From an uncultured Pseudorhodoferax sp. (GTDB lineage Bacteria; Pseudomonadota; Gammaproteobacteria; Burkholderiales; Burkholderiaceae): a DNA stretch of 30,312 bases. A model generated the notes under the pieces. That model did no database searches and was not told the DNA's origin. It saw only the letters and a list, made by a program, of their open reading frames with translations. Shown here in pieces: positions 1 through 7,928 of the stretch. The first letter of the stretch is position 1. Each line of letters opens with the position of its first letter. The stretch is from positions 1 to 30,312 of the forward strand of contig CAJYRH010000052.1 of assembly GCA_913776795.1 (NCBI GenBank), given 5' to 3'. A program made the position numbers and the translations under genes.

Positions 1-1192
1 CCGCAATGGCGTGCGGACGTGGACCCACCACACTCATGCGACCCTGCAGCACATTGATGAATTGCGGCAGCTCGTCGAGCGAGGTCTTGCGGATGAAGGC
101 GCCGATCTTCGTCACGCGTGCGTCACCGCGCTTGACCTGGGTGTAGCTCTTCTCGCCGTCCTCGGTCACCGTCATCGAGCGGAACTTGTAGACCATGATC
201 TCCTTGCCGTCCAGGCCGTAGCGGCGTTGCTTGAAGATGATGGGGCCAGGCGAGGTCAGCTTGATGCCGATGGCCACCGCCAGCATGACCGGGGCGATCA
301 TCAGCAGGATCACGGACGCCAGCAGGATGTCCCAGCCGCGCTTGACCAGTCCGGTGGTGCCACGGAACGGCGTTTCGCAGACCGAGATCACCGGTGTGCC
401 GCAGACCGACGCGCTGCGGCCCTGGATCAGATCGGTGACGAACATGTCGGGCACGAAATAGATCGAGGCCGTGGTGTCCTTCAGTCCGTCGAGCACCTGC
501 AGGATGCGCGGCTGCGAAGCCATCGGCAGGGACAGGTAGATCATCTGCACGTCGTTGGCCTTGACATAGGCGGGCAGACCTGCGAGCCGGTCGATCAGGC
601 CAAAACCCATCGGCGCGTTGAGGCGGTGCAGTTCGCGGTCGTCGAAGAAGCCGGAGACTTCGATCTGGGAGTAGGGTGTCTCGCGGATGCGGCGCGCCAA
701 CGCCACCCCTTGGGTGTTCATGCCCACGATCACGGCCTTGCGCGGCGGACCGCGCAACGCCAGGATGGCGGGTGCCGCCATGCGCAGGGCGCGGTGCGCC
801 GCAATCTGTGAGAGCGGTGCCAGCCACAACCACGTGAGCAGTGCGCTGACGGGAAAGTAGCGCGTGTACCCTGTCGCCACACCCATCACCAGCAGCAGTG
901 CAGCGATGGCGACCCAGTTGATGAGCGTCTGGATGACAAGCTTGCGCAGCGAGGAGCGGATCTGCGTCGTGCCCGGGAACGTCATCGCAAACACGATGAC
1001 GGACAGGATCAGGTACTCCGGCCGCAGACTGCCCGTGTGGTACAGCCCTACGCCCCACAGCGAAAGCACCAGCATACCGGGATCGATCAACGACTCGATG
1101 AAGCTGAGCGGATGGTCCTTTCCCAGATTGCCGCCACTGGCGGCGTCCGACGCGGCCTTGATCTCGGTCAAGGGAATGGGGGAGCTATCCAT
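1..1192 (-). CDS. Undecaprenyl-phosphate sugar phosphotransferase, WcaJ type (3' end cut by window)
   Basis: Membrane enzyme that transfers a sugar-1-phosphate from a UDP-sugar to undecaprenyl phosphate, the first step of exopolysaccharide repeat-unit assembly. About 397 residues are visible. Hydrophobic segments lie near residues 40-72 and 85-130. A CoA-binding-like domain begins at about 152 (KAVIVGMN). A further membrane segment at 288-312 leads into the bacterial sugar-transferase domain, with PGPIIFKQRRYG, KFRSM at about 336-340, LDELPQ at 372-377 and VVGPRP at 388-393. Homologues usually run about 460-475 residues, so roughly the last 60-80 are outside the window. The ATG start at 1192 overlaps the stop of the upstream LuxR regulator by 8 nt, suggesting translational coupling. 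The family is secure; the sugar (glucose or galactose) cannot be read from sequence. Confidence 0.9.
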   Translation of the reverse strand, partial: MDSSPIPLTEIKAASDAASGGNLGKDHPLSFIESLIDPGMLVLSLWGVGLYHTGSLRPEYLILSVIVFAMTFPGTTQIRSSLRKLVIQTLINWVAIAALLLVMGVATGYTRYFPVSALLTWLWLAPLSQIAAHRALRMAAPAILALRGPPRKAVIVGMNTQGVALARRIRETPYSQIEVSGFFDDRELHRLNAPMGFGLIDRLAGLPAYVKANDVQMIYLSLPMASQPRILQVLDGLKDTTASIYFVPDMFVTDLIQGRSASVCGTPVISVCETPFRGTTGLVKRGWDILLASVILLMIAPVMLAVAIGIKLTSPGPIIFKQRRYGLDGKEIMVYKFRSMTVTEDGEKSYTQVKRGDARVTKIGAFIRKTSLDELPQFINVLQGRMSVVGPRPHAIA

Positions 1193-2009
1193 GGGCGTGG
1201 TGGTTGTTCTTCAACCGTGAAACCGCTTGGGCACGGTTGTAGACATCAAGCTTTTTGAAAATGCGCTGCAGATGGTTTTTGACCGTGAACGCGCTGATGT
1301 CAAGGATGGTGCCGATCTCCTGGTTGGTCTTGCCCATTTCGACCCACTGCATGATCTGCAACTCGCGCCCTGTCATGCCATTGTCCGGTGCGGCAACGTC
1401 AAGGCCGTGGCGCGAGATGGTGATCTGTGCAGGTTCCACCCCTGTGCAGTTTTGGGCAACAGATTTGGCCGGCAGTCCGACCTGACGCATGGCCATGTCG
1501 ATGTAGGGGAGCAGCGCCGTCAGCGCGGCGGCGCCTGTCTTCTCTGGGATGGCGTCGCGGCTCAACACGACGTACAGGCAATCCTGCTCGCCACGCACGT
1601 CGCGCAGGCCGTGGACCAGGGCGCACCGCATGGCAGGGGATCGCGCATGCAGCGCATCCTGGTACGGCCGAGCTATGAGAACCCCGTCCAAGCGCTCCGC
1701 AGGAGTCACGAAAGGCTGCTTGTCCACGGCGGACCAATTGGCAAACAGTTGCTGCAGGCGAGCCACAAGGGCGACCGTGCTGCCATTCACTGTACAAATC
1801 CCACGCCATGGCGCGACGACATCGTGCGTGATTGCGCCGCGCTGAAAGTCACCCCAGGCCACCGCAAGGATGTCATGCGGCATGAAGTGTTGAATGCCGT
1901 TGCGCAGCCAGTTGGACAGGTCCGGACGTGTGCGGATCTGCGCCACTTGCGCCAGCACATCGAAACAGCGGCTGCGGTCTGCGGCGGAAAGATTGCTCAG
2001 AAATGACAT
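1185..2009 (-). CDS. epsA: LuxR-family transcriptional regulator, EpsA type (EPS locus regulator)
   Basis: A 274-residue regulator. The C-terminal LuxR/FixJ helix-turn-helix spans about 212-268 (MTGRELQIMQWVEMGKTNQE begins it; TVKNHLQRIFKKL is the recognition part). The N-terminal 200 residues resemble neither an acyl-homoserine-lactone domain nor a receiver domain. Length and domain plan match EpsA, the regulator described for the methanolan EPS locus of Methylobacillus and found with exosortase-B type PEP-CTERM loci. An AAGGA Shine-Dalgarno sits 6 nt before the ATG. The stop overlaps the start of the downstream sugar transferase, so the two are probably co-translated. The EpsA assignment comes from memory of the family plus context; that it is a LuxR-type DNA-binding protein is certain. 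Its signal is unknown. Confidence 0.82.
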   Translation of the reverse strand: MSFLSNLSAADRSRCFDVLAQVAQIRTRPDLSNWLRNGIQHFMPHDILAVAWGDFQRGAITHDVVAPWRGICTVNGSTVALVARLQQLFANWSAVDKQPFVTPAERLDGVLIARPYQDALHARSPAMRCALVHGLRDVRGEQDCLYVVLSRDAIPEKTGAAALTALLPYIDMAMRQVGLPAKSVAQNCTGVEPAQITISRHGLDVAAPDNGMTGRELQIMQWVEMGKTNQEIGTILDISAFTVKNHLQRIFKKLDVYNRAQAVSRLKNNHHAHG

Positions 2010-2246
2010 TCACATCCTTCGGGAAGAGCGGTCAACCTAATCAGGATCGCCACCGCAGGCGCGGTTCAAAATGGTGCATTGTGTTGAAAGTTCTCTGGCG
2101 TGGTCGTCTGCATTAGCCAGTTTGATGCCTGCCCGTGTCCATCTGATGGCATCGTCGTGGTCGACAAAATTGTCATGTCGACAGCCCTGTCATTGAGGTG
2201 AATTCACCCGATCAGCGCCCGCCGTGGGCCGCCGTGTCGAGAGAGG

Positions 2247-2263
2247 ATCGACAGATCGTCGAT
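2247..2263. promoter_or_regulatory. 17-bp inverted repeat, possible operator
   Basis: ATCGAC-AGATC-GTCGAT, a perfect 6-5-6 dyad, lies between the candidate promoter and the regulator gene. Related GTCGAC hexamers occur at 2160-2165 and 2177-2182. The size suits a dimeric helix-turn-helix protein, for example the EpsA-type regulator itself, but that link is inference. Confidence 0.35.
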
Positions 2264-2336
2264 GCTTGTGGCGTAAGGCTGAACACGCGGAATGTTAGCG
2301 GCTCCAAGCGATGCAGCAAATTTCAAGCCATCAGGA

Positions 2337-2365
2337 AATGTAACACTATCGGGAACTTGCCTCAA
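2337..2365 (-). promoter_or_regulatory. Candidate sigma-70 promoter for the regulator-transferase operon
   Basis: Reading the minus strand, TTGAGG (2365-2360) and TACATT (2342-2337) are separated by exactly 17 nt. A TG dinucleotide one base before the -10 hexamer makes it an extended -10. It would start RNA near 2330, well upstream of the regulator start at 2009. This is a pattern match only; there is no transcript evidence. Confidence 0.4.
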
Positions 2366-2397
2366 TTTGGTGCGCTGGCCGTTGCAACACGCAACAG

Positions 2398-2856
2398 CTA
2401 TATATGGATGGCGGCGCGCCATGACGACACGGCCTGCTCGACCAGCCCATGGGTTTCCTGGTAAACCGATTCGTGCTTGAGGTAGGGATCTTTGATGGTC
2501 TGGTGCGTCCAGTATCCGAGCATGCGGGACTTGCCAACGGCCTGGGGATCCAGCCGCTCCAACTGTCGGACATGGGCAGGCTCCATCACGAGGATCAGGT
2601 CTGCCCACCACAACAGGCTGCCATTGACCTGTTGGGCACGGTGCTTCCCCAGTTCGTCAACTAGCTGCGCATGCCGGCGGGCCACATAGAGCACTGTCTC
2701 GTCGACGGGCTTGCCGACCAGAGCGCGCGTTCCGGCGGACTGCACCTGGGTCGCCAAGCCGCGGCCATCGGCTTGCAATTGCAGTCGCAACATGGCTTCA
2801 GCCAGTGGACTTCGGCAGATATTGCCGGTGCACAGTACAAGGATGCGTTCATACAT
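2398..2856 (-). CDS. Low-molecular-weight protein-tyrosine phosphatase (Wzb/EpsP-like)
   Basis: A 152-residue cytoplasmic phosphatase expected to dephosphorylate tyrosine residues on an EPS-chain-length kinase. The P-loop CTGNICRS gives the catalytic Cys9 and Arg15, and the general acid is Asp123 in the DPY motif. The length is typical of the family (about 145-160). The ATG at 2856 places the P-loop nine residues in, as in homologues; the upstream frame is open but unrelated. The gene follows fcl by 26 bp with no good Shine-Dalgarno, so it is probably translated from the same mRNA. In other EPS operons this enzyme pairs with a Wzc-like tyrosine kinase; none is visible here, so the partner should lie outside the window. 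Confidence 0.9.
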   Translation of the reverse strand: MYERILVLCTGNICRSPLAEAMLRLQLQADGRGLATQVQSAGTRALVGKPVDETVLYVARRHAQLVDELGKHRAQQVNGSLLWWADLILVMEPAHVRQLERLDPQAVGKSRMLGYWTHQTIKDPYLKHESVYQETHGLVEQAVSSWRAAIHI

Positions 2857-2882
2857 GGGGAAAGGCGGGCGCGGGAGTAGGG

Positions 2883-3836
2883 CTAGGTGGCGAATCGTGT
2901 CAGAAAGTCGTGGTACGCCCGCGCAATGCCCTCTTCCAACTGCGTGCGCGGTTGCCACCCCATGGCACGCAAGCGGCTCGAATCCATCAGCTTGCGCGGT
3001 GTGCCGTCCGGCTTGCTGTGGTCGTGGACGATCCGACCGCCATAGCCCACGGTCCGCATGACCATCTGGGCCAGCGTCGTGATGCTGACATCTGTTCCGG
3101 CGCCCACGTTGATCAGCGGACCGTCGAACCCATGCTCCATCAGAAACACGCAGGCATCCGCCAGGTCGTCCACATAAAGAAATTCGCGCAGCGGCGTGCC
3201 TGTGCCCCAAACCACGTACTCGGCATCGCCGCGCAGCTTCGCCTCGTGGGCCTTGCGGATCAACGCCGGCAGCACATGGCTGCTGTTGAGGTCGTAGTTG
3301 TCGTTGGGGCCGTACAGGTTGGTCGGCATGGCGCTGGTGTACTGGCGCCCGTACTGGGCGTTGTAGGCCTCGCACATCTTGACACCAGCAATCTTGGCGA
3401 TCGCATAAGGCTCGTTGGTGGGTTCCAGCAGGCCGGTCAGCAGGTGCTCTTCCTTGATCGGCTGGGGTGCCAACTTGGGATAGATGCAGCTGGAGCCCAG
3501 GAACATCAGCCGCTGCACGCCGGCCAGGTGCGCGCCGTGGATGAGGTTGTTCTGGATGCACAGGTTCTGGTAAAGGAAGTCGGCGCGGTAAGTGTTGTTT
3601 GCCTGGATGCCGCCCACCTTGGCTGCTGCAATGAACACGTAGGCTGGGCGGTGCCGGTGGAGGTAGGCGTGCACGGCGGCCTGGTGCTGCAGGTCCAATT
3701 CGTGGCGCAGGGGCGCCAGAATCCGGGTGTAGCCACCGGCCTGGAGGCGGCGTACGAGGGCCGAGCCCACCATGCCCCTGGCGCCGGCCACCAGGATGTT
3801 GGCGTCGCGAGCGATGGATGCGGGGAGGGCGGTCAT
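2883..3836 (-). CDS. fcl: GDP-L-fucose synthase (3,5-epimerase/4-reductase)
   Basis: Converts GDP-4-keto-6-deoxy-D-mannose to GDP-L-fucose with NADPH, the second step of the pathway started by the upstream gene. A 317-residue short-chain dehydrogenase/reductase: nucleotide-binding GARGMVG at 18-24, catalytic serine region GSSCIYP at 114-120, and catalytic YAIAK with Tyr144 and Lys148. The length matches the family. The ATG at 3836 overlaps the gmd stop in an ATGA arrangement, so the two are translationally coupled. GDP-fucose production fits the EPS genes beside it. Confidence 0.95.
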   Translation of the reverse strand: MTALPASIARDANILVAGARGMVGSALVRRLQAGGYTRILAPLRHELDLQHQAAVHAYLHRHRPAYVFIAAAKVGGIQANNTYRADFLYQNLCIQNNLIHGAHLAGVQRLMFLGSSCIYPKLAPQPIKEEHLLTGLLEPTNEPYAIAKIAGVKMCEAYNAQYGRQYTSAMPTNLYGPNDNYDLNSSHVLPALIRKAHEAKLRGDAEYVVWGTGTPLREFLYVDDLADACVFLMEHGFDGPLINVGAGTDVSITTLAQMVMRTVGYGGRIVHDHSKPDGTPRKLMDSSRLRAMGWQPRTQLEEGIARAYHDFLTRFAT

Positions 3837-4948
3837 TCGTGGTGGTCGTAAGCCGTGAAGCCCGCAAGCCGTACCAGCGCGTCGCGCTTGGCAGAGGTGT
3901 AGTCGGCCTGCACCATTTCCGACACCAGCGCCTGCAGCGTGGTCCGGGGGCTCCAGCCGAGCTTGCGCTTGGCCTTGCTGGGGTCACCGAGAAGCGTATC
4001 GACCTCGGTCGGCCGGAAGTAGCGTGGGTCCACCTTGACGACGACATCGCCCACTTTGCACTTGGCCTGCTTGCCTTGCACGGCGGCCACGATGCCTTGC
4101 TCGTCGACGCCCGCCCCTTCCCAGCGCATCGTGATGCCGAGTTCGGCGGCTGCGAACTCCACGAACTGGCGAACGCTGTACTGCACGCCGGTGGCGATGA
4201 CGAAGTCGTCCGGCTGTGCCTGCTGCAGCATGAGCCACTGCATCTCGACGTAGTCGCGCGCATGGCCCCAGTCGCGCAGCGAATCGAGGTTGCCCAGGTA
4301 CAGGCAGTCCTGCAGGCCCAGTGCGATGCGCGCTGTGGCGCGCGTGATCTTGCGCGTGACGAAGGTCTCCCCGCGCAGCGGGCTTTCGTGGTTGAAGAGG
4401 ATGCCGTTGCAGGCATACATACCGTAGGCCTCGCGGTAGTTCACGGTGATCCAGTAGGCATACATCTTGGCCACCGCATAGGGACTGCGCGGGTAGAAGG
4501 GGGTGGTTTCCTTCTGAGGTGTTTCCTGTACCAAACCGTAGAGCTCGCTGGTGGAGGCCTGGTAGAAGCGCGTTTTCTTCTCCAGCCCCAGGATGCGAAT
4601 GGCTTCGAGCAGCCGCAGCGTGCCGATGCCGTCGGCATTGGCCGTGTACTCGGGCATCTCGAAGCTCACGGCCACATGGCTCATGGCGGCCAGGTTGTAG
4701 ATCTCGTCGGGCTGCACCTGCTGGATGATGCGGATCAGGTTGGTGCTATCCGTAAGGTCTCCGTAGTGCAGCACCATGTCACGGTGCTCCACATGCGGAT
4801 CCTGGTACAGGTGGTCGATCCGGTCGGTGTTGAACAGCGAGGCGCGCCGCTTGATGCCATGGACTTCGTAGCCTTTGTGCAACAGGAATTCGGCGAGGTA
4901 GGCGCCATCCTGGCCAGTGATGCCGGTAATGAGGGCCACTTTTTTCAT
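3833..4948 (-). CDS. gmd: GDP-mannose 4,6-dehydratase
   Basis: Dehydrates GDP-D-mannose to GDP-4-keto-6-deoxy-D-mannose, the first step towards GDP-L-fucose. A 371-residue extended [11 protein letters not shown] at residues 8-15 binds NADP, STSELYG carries the catalytic Thr133/Glu135 region, and YAVAK gives Tyr157 and Lys161. I chose the ATG at 4948 because homologues begin with MKKVALITG; a TTG at 4960 would add four residues. Neither start has a clear Shine-Dalgarno on this strand. It is the first gene of the gmd-fcl-phosphatase operon and is divergent from the phosphate-transport pair across a 164-bp gap that holds a perfect dyad. Confidence 0.95.
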   Translation of the reverse strand: MKKVALITGITGQDGAYLAEFLLHKGYEVHGIKRRASLFNTDRIDHLYQDPHVEHRDMVLHYGDLTDSTNLIRIIQQVQPDEIYNLAAMSHVAVSFEMPEYTANADGIGTLRLLEAIRILGLEKKTRFYQASTSELYGLVQETPQKETTPFYPRSPYAVAKMYAYWITVNYREAYGMYACNGILFNHESPLRGETFVTRKITRATARIALGLQDCLYLGNLDSLRDWGHARDYVEMQWLMLQQAQPDDFVIATGVQYSVRQFVEFAAAELGITMRWEGAGVDEQGIVAAVQGKQAKCKVGDVVVKVDPRYFRPTEVDTLLGDPSKAKRKLGWSPRTTLQALVSEMVQADYTSAKRDALVRLAGFTAYDHHE

Positions 4949-5044
4949 GCGGATCGTCAAGGAGGACTGCAGGAATGGACGCTGGTACGGTCGGGCGCGC
5001 CGTGCACGGCCGGAGTATCGCAGTGTGGAAGAGCATGCTGGAAC

Positions 5045-5061
5045 GCGCAGTTACACTGCGC
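5045..5061. promoter_or_regulatory. Perfect 7-3-7 palindrome between gmd and the phosphate genes
   Basis: GCGCAGT-TAC-ACTGCGC is a 17-bp perfect inverted repeat in the divergent gmd/DUF47 gap, ending 51 nt before the DUF47 start. A TACACT box (5052-5057) lies inside it on the plus strand and could serve as a -10 element, so a bound protein would block transcription. I cannot name the protein. Confidence 0.4.
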
Positions 5062-5112
5062 CCCGTTTCACCGACCCGTCACATTTTTGACACATCCCCC
5101 CAGGATCTCCGC

Positions 5113-5760
5113 ATGCTGTTCGGCAAGCTGATGCCACGCGATGGCAACTTTTTCGAGATGTTCAACCAGCATGCCGATCGCATCGTGGAGGCCGCGCGCG
5201 CCTTCTCGCAGCTGGTGGCCAACTACCACGACGCACACCTGCGCGAGCAATACAACCGAGACGTGGACAACGCGGAGCGTGCCGCTGACCGCGTGACGCA
5301 GGAGGTCAACCGCACGCTGCACAAGACCTTCATCACACCGATTGACCGCGAGCAGATCCATTCGCTGATCAACTGCATGGACGATGTGGCCGACCTGCTG
5401 CAGGACGCAGCCGAGACCATGGCGCTGTACGACGTGCGCAGCATGACGGACGAGATCCGCCGCCTGACCGAACTGTGCATGAAGTGCTGCGAGCGCGTGA
5501 AGGATGCGGTCAAGCTGCTCTCCAACATCGGGGATCCTGCCACCGCCGAGGCCGCGCTCAAGACCTGCGAGGAAATTGACCGGCTGGAGTCCGACGCCGA
5601 TCGCGTGATGCGCTCGGCCATGAGCAAGCTGTTCCGCGAGGAGCCGGACGTGCGCGAGCTGATCAAGCTCAAGGCCATCTACGAGCTGCTGGAGACGGTC
5701 ACCGACAAGTGCGAGGACGTGGCCAACCTCATCGAGGGCATCGTCCTCGAGAACTCCTGA
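5113..5760 (+). CDS. DUF47 family protein (PhoU-like putative phosphate transport regulator)
   Basis: A 215-residue, largely alpha-helical, charged protein of the DUF47/Pit-accessory family, PhoU-like in fold, thought to regulate the neighbouring PiT transporter. The ATG at 5113 gives the typical opening MLFGKLMPRDGNFFEMFNQH and a family-typical length, with AGGA 8 nt upstream. The frame is also open from an ATG at 4975 that has a strong AAGGAGG, which would add 46 atypical residues; I consider that unlikely. The stop is 15 bp before the transporter start, so the two form an operon, as is usual for this pair. Confidence 0.9.
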   Translation: MLFGKLMPRDGNFFEMFNQHADRIVEAARAFSQLVANYHDAHLREQYNRDVDNAERAADRVTQEVNRTLHKTFITPIDREQIHSLINCMDDVADLLQDAAETMALYDVRSMTDEIRRLTELCMKCCERVKDAVKLLSNIGDPATAEAALKTCEEIDRLESDADRVMRSAMSKLFREEPDVRELIKLKAIYELLETVTDKCEDVANLIEGIVLENS

Positions 5761-5775
5761 TCGGGGCGGCGCACG

Positions 5776-6786
5776 ATGGCTTCTGTGCAGGTGGCCCTGT
5801 GGGTCGTGGTGCTGCTGGTCACCCTGGCCCTGGTGTTCGACTTCATGAACGGTTTCCATGACGCGGCCAATTCGATCGCGACCGTGGTGTCCACCGGGGT
5901 GCTCAAGCCCGGACAGGCTGTGGTGTTCGCAGCCTTCTTCAACTTCATCGCCATTTTCGTCTTCCACCTGAGTGTGGCGGCCACGGTGGGCAAGGGCATT
6001 GCCGAGCCTGGCGTGGTGGACGTGCACGTGGTGTTCGGCGCGCTGATCGGCGCCATCTCTTGGAACCTCATCACCTGGTACTACGGCATTCCCAGCAGTT
6101 CCTCGCATGCACTGATCGGTGGCATCGTGGGTGCCGTAATGGCCAAGACCGGCGCCTCGGGACTGGTCGGCAGTGGGATCGCCAAGACGGTGGGATTCAT
6201 CTTCGTATCGCCGTTGCTGGGTTTCACGCTGGGTTCGATCATGCTGGTCATCGTCGCCTGGCTGTTCCGACGCGCCACGCCATCGCGGGTGGACCGCTGG
6301 TTTCGCCGCTTGCAACTGGTTTCGGCCGGAGCGTACAGCCTGGGCCACGGCGGCAACGATGCGCAGAAGACCATCGGCATCATCTGGTTGCTGCTGATCG
6401 CCACGGGCTACGCCTCTTCCACGGATGCTTCGCCGCCGACCTGGACCATCATCAGCTGCTACGTGGCAATCGCGGCCGGCACCATGTTCGGCGGCTGGCG
6501 CATTGTCAAGACCATGGGCCAGAAGATCACCAAGCTCAAGCCAGTGGGCGGCTTCTGCGCCGAAACCGGCGGCGCGCTGACGCTGTTCATGGCCACGGTG
6601 CTGGGCATTCCGGTGTCGACCACCCACACCATCACGGGTGCCATCGTCGGCGTGGGGTCCACGCGGCGCGCCAGCGCGGTGCGCTGGGGCGTGGCGGGCA
6701 ACATCGTTTGGGCTTGGATCTTCACGATCCCGGCCAGCGCCTTCGTGGCGGCGATCGCCTATTGGGTCAGCTTCCGGGTGTTCTGA
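5776..6786 (+). CDS. pit: PiT family inorganic phosphate transporter
   Basis: A 336-residue inner-membrane, proton-coupled (low-affinity type) phosphate transporter. The two inverted PiT signature repeats are visible: GFHDAANSIA near residues 26-35 and SLGHGGNDAQKTIGI near 188-202. STTHTITGAIVG and SSSSHALIGG are the matching PiT loop motifs. About ten hydrophobic segments are present. It is shorter than E. coli PitA (about 500), which is normal for the compact PiT form paired with DUF47. It is co-transcribed with the preceding DUF47 gene and ends convergently, with 3 bp to the TM2 gene stop. Confidence 0.95.
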   Translation: MASVQVALWVVVLLVTLALVFDFMNGFHDAANSIATVVSTGVLKPGQAVVFAAFFNFIAIFVFHLSVAATVGKGIAEPGVVDVHVVFGALIGAISWNLITWYYGIPSSSSHALIGGIVGAVMAKTGASGLVGSGIAKTVGFIFVSPLLGFTLGSIMLVIVAWLFRRATPSRVDRWFRRLQLVSAGAYSLGHGGNDAQKTIGIIWLLLIATGYASSTDASPPTWTIISCYVAIAAGTMFGGWRIVKTMGQKITKLKPVGGFCAETGGALTLFMATVLGIPVSTTHTITGAIVGVGSTRRASAVRWGVAGNIVWAWIFTIPASAFVAAIAYWVSFRVF

Positions 6787-6789
6787 TCG

Positions 6790-7245
6790 CTATTGCGAAA
6801 TCTTGCGCGCCTCTTCGATCTGGTATTCGAAGTAGCGCTGGAAGCTGAAGGCCAGGCTGGCCATCAGCACGCCGGTCCCCAGCAGCAACGCGGCGGCCAC
6901 GCCGATCACCGTGAGCCAGTTGGTGTTGCCAGCTGGCGCTTCGGGCGTGGCCGAGCTATTGAACGCTGCATTCCACTTCTCGGACGAGCGCAGCCCATAG
7001 ACGATGGCCGTCAGCGCGCTGGCCGCGATCGATACGCCCAGCAAGGGAATCAGCAGCCAGCTCCAGTGGTCGTCTTGGCCGAACTGCTGCACGCGCTCGA
7101 TGCCGTACAAGCCCAGTGCAGTGGGCAGCGGGTACAGCCAGCCCCACAGGTCACCCAGGCCGCGCAGGTAGAAACGGTGCAGGCCCAGCGGGCCGCCCAA
7201 GAGGGCGAGCCAGGTGGCCAGGGTCTTGTTCTTGGCTCTGTACAT
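6790..7245 (-). CDS. TM2 domain-containing membrane protein
   Basis: A 151-residue membrane protein of unknown function. The N-terminal half is a TM2 domain: KNKTLATWLALLGGPLGLHRFYLRG opens the first helix and its conserved G-x-HRFYL-G turn, followed by a second helix near 33-47. Two more hydrophobic segments lie at about 62-83 and 110-132, with a polar linker between them. It starts 4 bp after the stop of the acetyltransferase gene, so the two are probably co-transcribed. No motif points to a biochemical role. Confidence 0.8.
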   Translation of the reverse strand: MYRAKNKTLATWLALLGGPLGLHRFYLRGLGDLWGWLYPLPTALGLYGIERVQQFGQDDHWSWLLIPLLGVSIAASALTAIVYGLRSSEKWNAAFNSSATPEAPAGNTNWLTVIGVAAALLLGTGVLMASLAFSFQRYFEYQIEEARKISQ

Positions 7246-7249
7246 CGGG

Positions 7250-7771
7250 TCAGACCGGCGGCTTGCTGTCGCCGGGGCCCAGGGCCTTTTCCATGAGCAC
7301 GATGTCGAGCCAGCGCTCGAACTTCCAGCCGCAAGAGCGGATCACGCCGACTTGCTCAAAGCCCATCGCGCGGTGCACGCCGATGGATCCGGCGTTGGCG
7401 GAGTCGCCGATCACCGCGATGAGCTTGCGCACGCCGCGCGCCTGCGCTGCCTCGGCCAACGCCGTCAGCAGTTGGCGGCCCAGGCCGCGGCCGGCCGCTT
7501 CTGGTGCGAGGTAGATCGAATCCTCGGCCGAGAAGCGGTAGGCCGGGCGCGGCTTGAACCAGTTGCAGTAGGCAAAGCCCAGCACGCGGCCATCCTCCTC
7601 GGCGACGAGGTAGGGCAAGCCCTTGGCCAGCACGTCGACGCGGCGGGCAGCCATGTCCTCGGCAGTGGGCGGGTCGATCTCGAAGGTGCCGGTGCCATGC
7701 AGCACATGGTGTGCGTAGATGGCGGCAATGGACGCAACGTCGGCGTCGGTGCTGGGACGGAGGCTGGGCAT
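7250..7771 (-). CDS. GNAT family N-acetyltransferase (phosphinothricin acetyltransferase-like)
   Basis: A 173-residue acetyl-CoA-dependent acetyltransferase. It opens with the R-P-S-T-DAD pattern typical of the Pat/Bar/YncA subgroup, carries GTGTFE at 26-31, and has an acetyl-CoA pyrophosphate-binding loop EAAGRGLGRQLL at 91-102. GVHRAMGFEQVG at 131-142 is the late GNAT strand/helix. I chose the ATG at 7771 because homologues begin MPxLRPA; an upstream in-frame start would add 24 unrelated residues. No Shine-Dalgarno is visible. Related enzymes acetylate phosphinothricin or methionine sulfoximine; the actual substrate cannot be told from sequence. Confidence 0.85.
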   Translation of the reverse strand: MPSLRPSTDADVASIAAIYAHHVLHGTGTFEIDPPTAEDMAARRVDVLAKGLPYLVAEEDGRVLGFAYCNWFKPRPAYRFSAEDSIYLAPEAAGRGLGRQLLTALAEAAQARGVRKLIAVIGDSANAGSIGVHRAMGFEQVGVIRSCGWKFERWLDIVLMEKALGPGDSKPPV

Positions 7772-7796
7772 GTGGAAAGAAAAAGCAGCAGTGCAG

Positions 7797-7815
7797 GCTA
7801 TAATCGCGGGCTTTT
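7797..7815 (+). promoter_or_regulatory. -10 region of the rpsP-rimM-trmD operon
   Basis: TATAAT at 7799-7804 lies in the 19-mer GCTATAATCGCGGGCTTTT, which recurs exactly before rplS at 9561-9579. RNA would start near 7811, leaving a leader of about 118 nt. No clear TTGACA-like -35 is seen at the right distance. The leader contains a small TGGCC-GGGT-GGCCA hairpin, and GAGGA precedes the ATG at 7929. Confidence 0.65.
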
Positions 7816-7928
7816 CAGCGTGTCGCTGGCCGGGTGGCCACAAGCGCGTGTCTCAGCGCTGAATCTGAAAAACGAATCTGGCCCACCGGTGCTATCTAGC
7901 TGGCAGGCCGACCCCTTGAGGATAAATC

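Larger units (their letters stand above)
2010..2397. other. 388-bp intergenic region upstream of the EpsA-type regulator
   Basis: I see no convincing gene here. The region is noticeably less GC-rich than its flanks near 2280-2400. It separates the end of the gmd-fcl-phosphatase operon from the regulator gene, all on the minus strand. It contains a sigma-70-like promoter on the minus strand (2337-2365), a 17-bp inverted repeat (2247-2263), and two GTCGAC hexamers at 2160-2165 and 2177-2182 flanking a GACAA-AA-TTGTC dyad (2163-2174). A short GTTGC/GCAAC hairpin lies at 2381-2395, just after the phosphatase stop, but has no U-tract. If the promoter is right, the regulator mRNA has a leader of roughly 320 nt. 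Confidence 0.6.

Noticed and set aside
2095..2120. Sigma-54-like TGGCGTG...TCTGC sequence near the EPS regulator
   Set aside because: GG-to-GC spacing is one base too long, and on the plus strand it points away from the regulator and into no gene.
2398..4416. Open frame of 672 residues on the minus strand across gmd, fcl and the phosphatase
   Set aside because: Only its last 152 residues are a real protein (the phosphatase). The rest is arginine/serine-rich out-of-frame reading of gmd and fcl, which have complete catalytic motifs in their own frames.
5076..5093. Possible Pho box before the DUF47-pit operon
   Set aside because: CCGTCAC-ATTT-TTGACAC matches only about 9 of 14 repeat bases of the consensus and lies between the likely -10 and the start codon, the wrong place for PhoB activation.
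5068..6627. 519-residue antisense open frame over DUF47 and pit
   Set aside because: His/Asp/Gly-rich shadow with no domain. The sense strand carries two recognisable genes with signature motifs.
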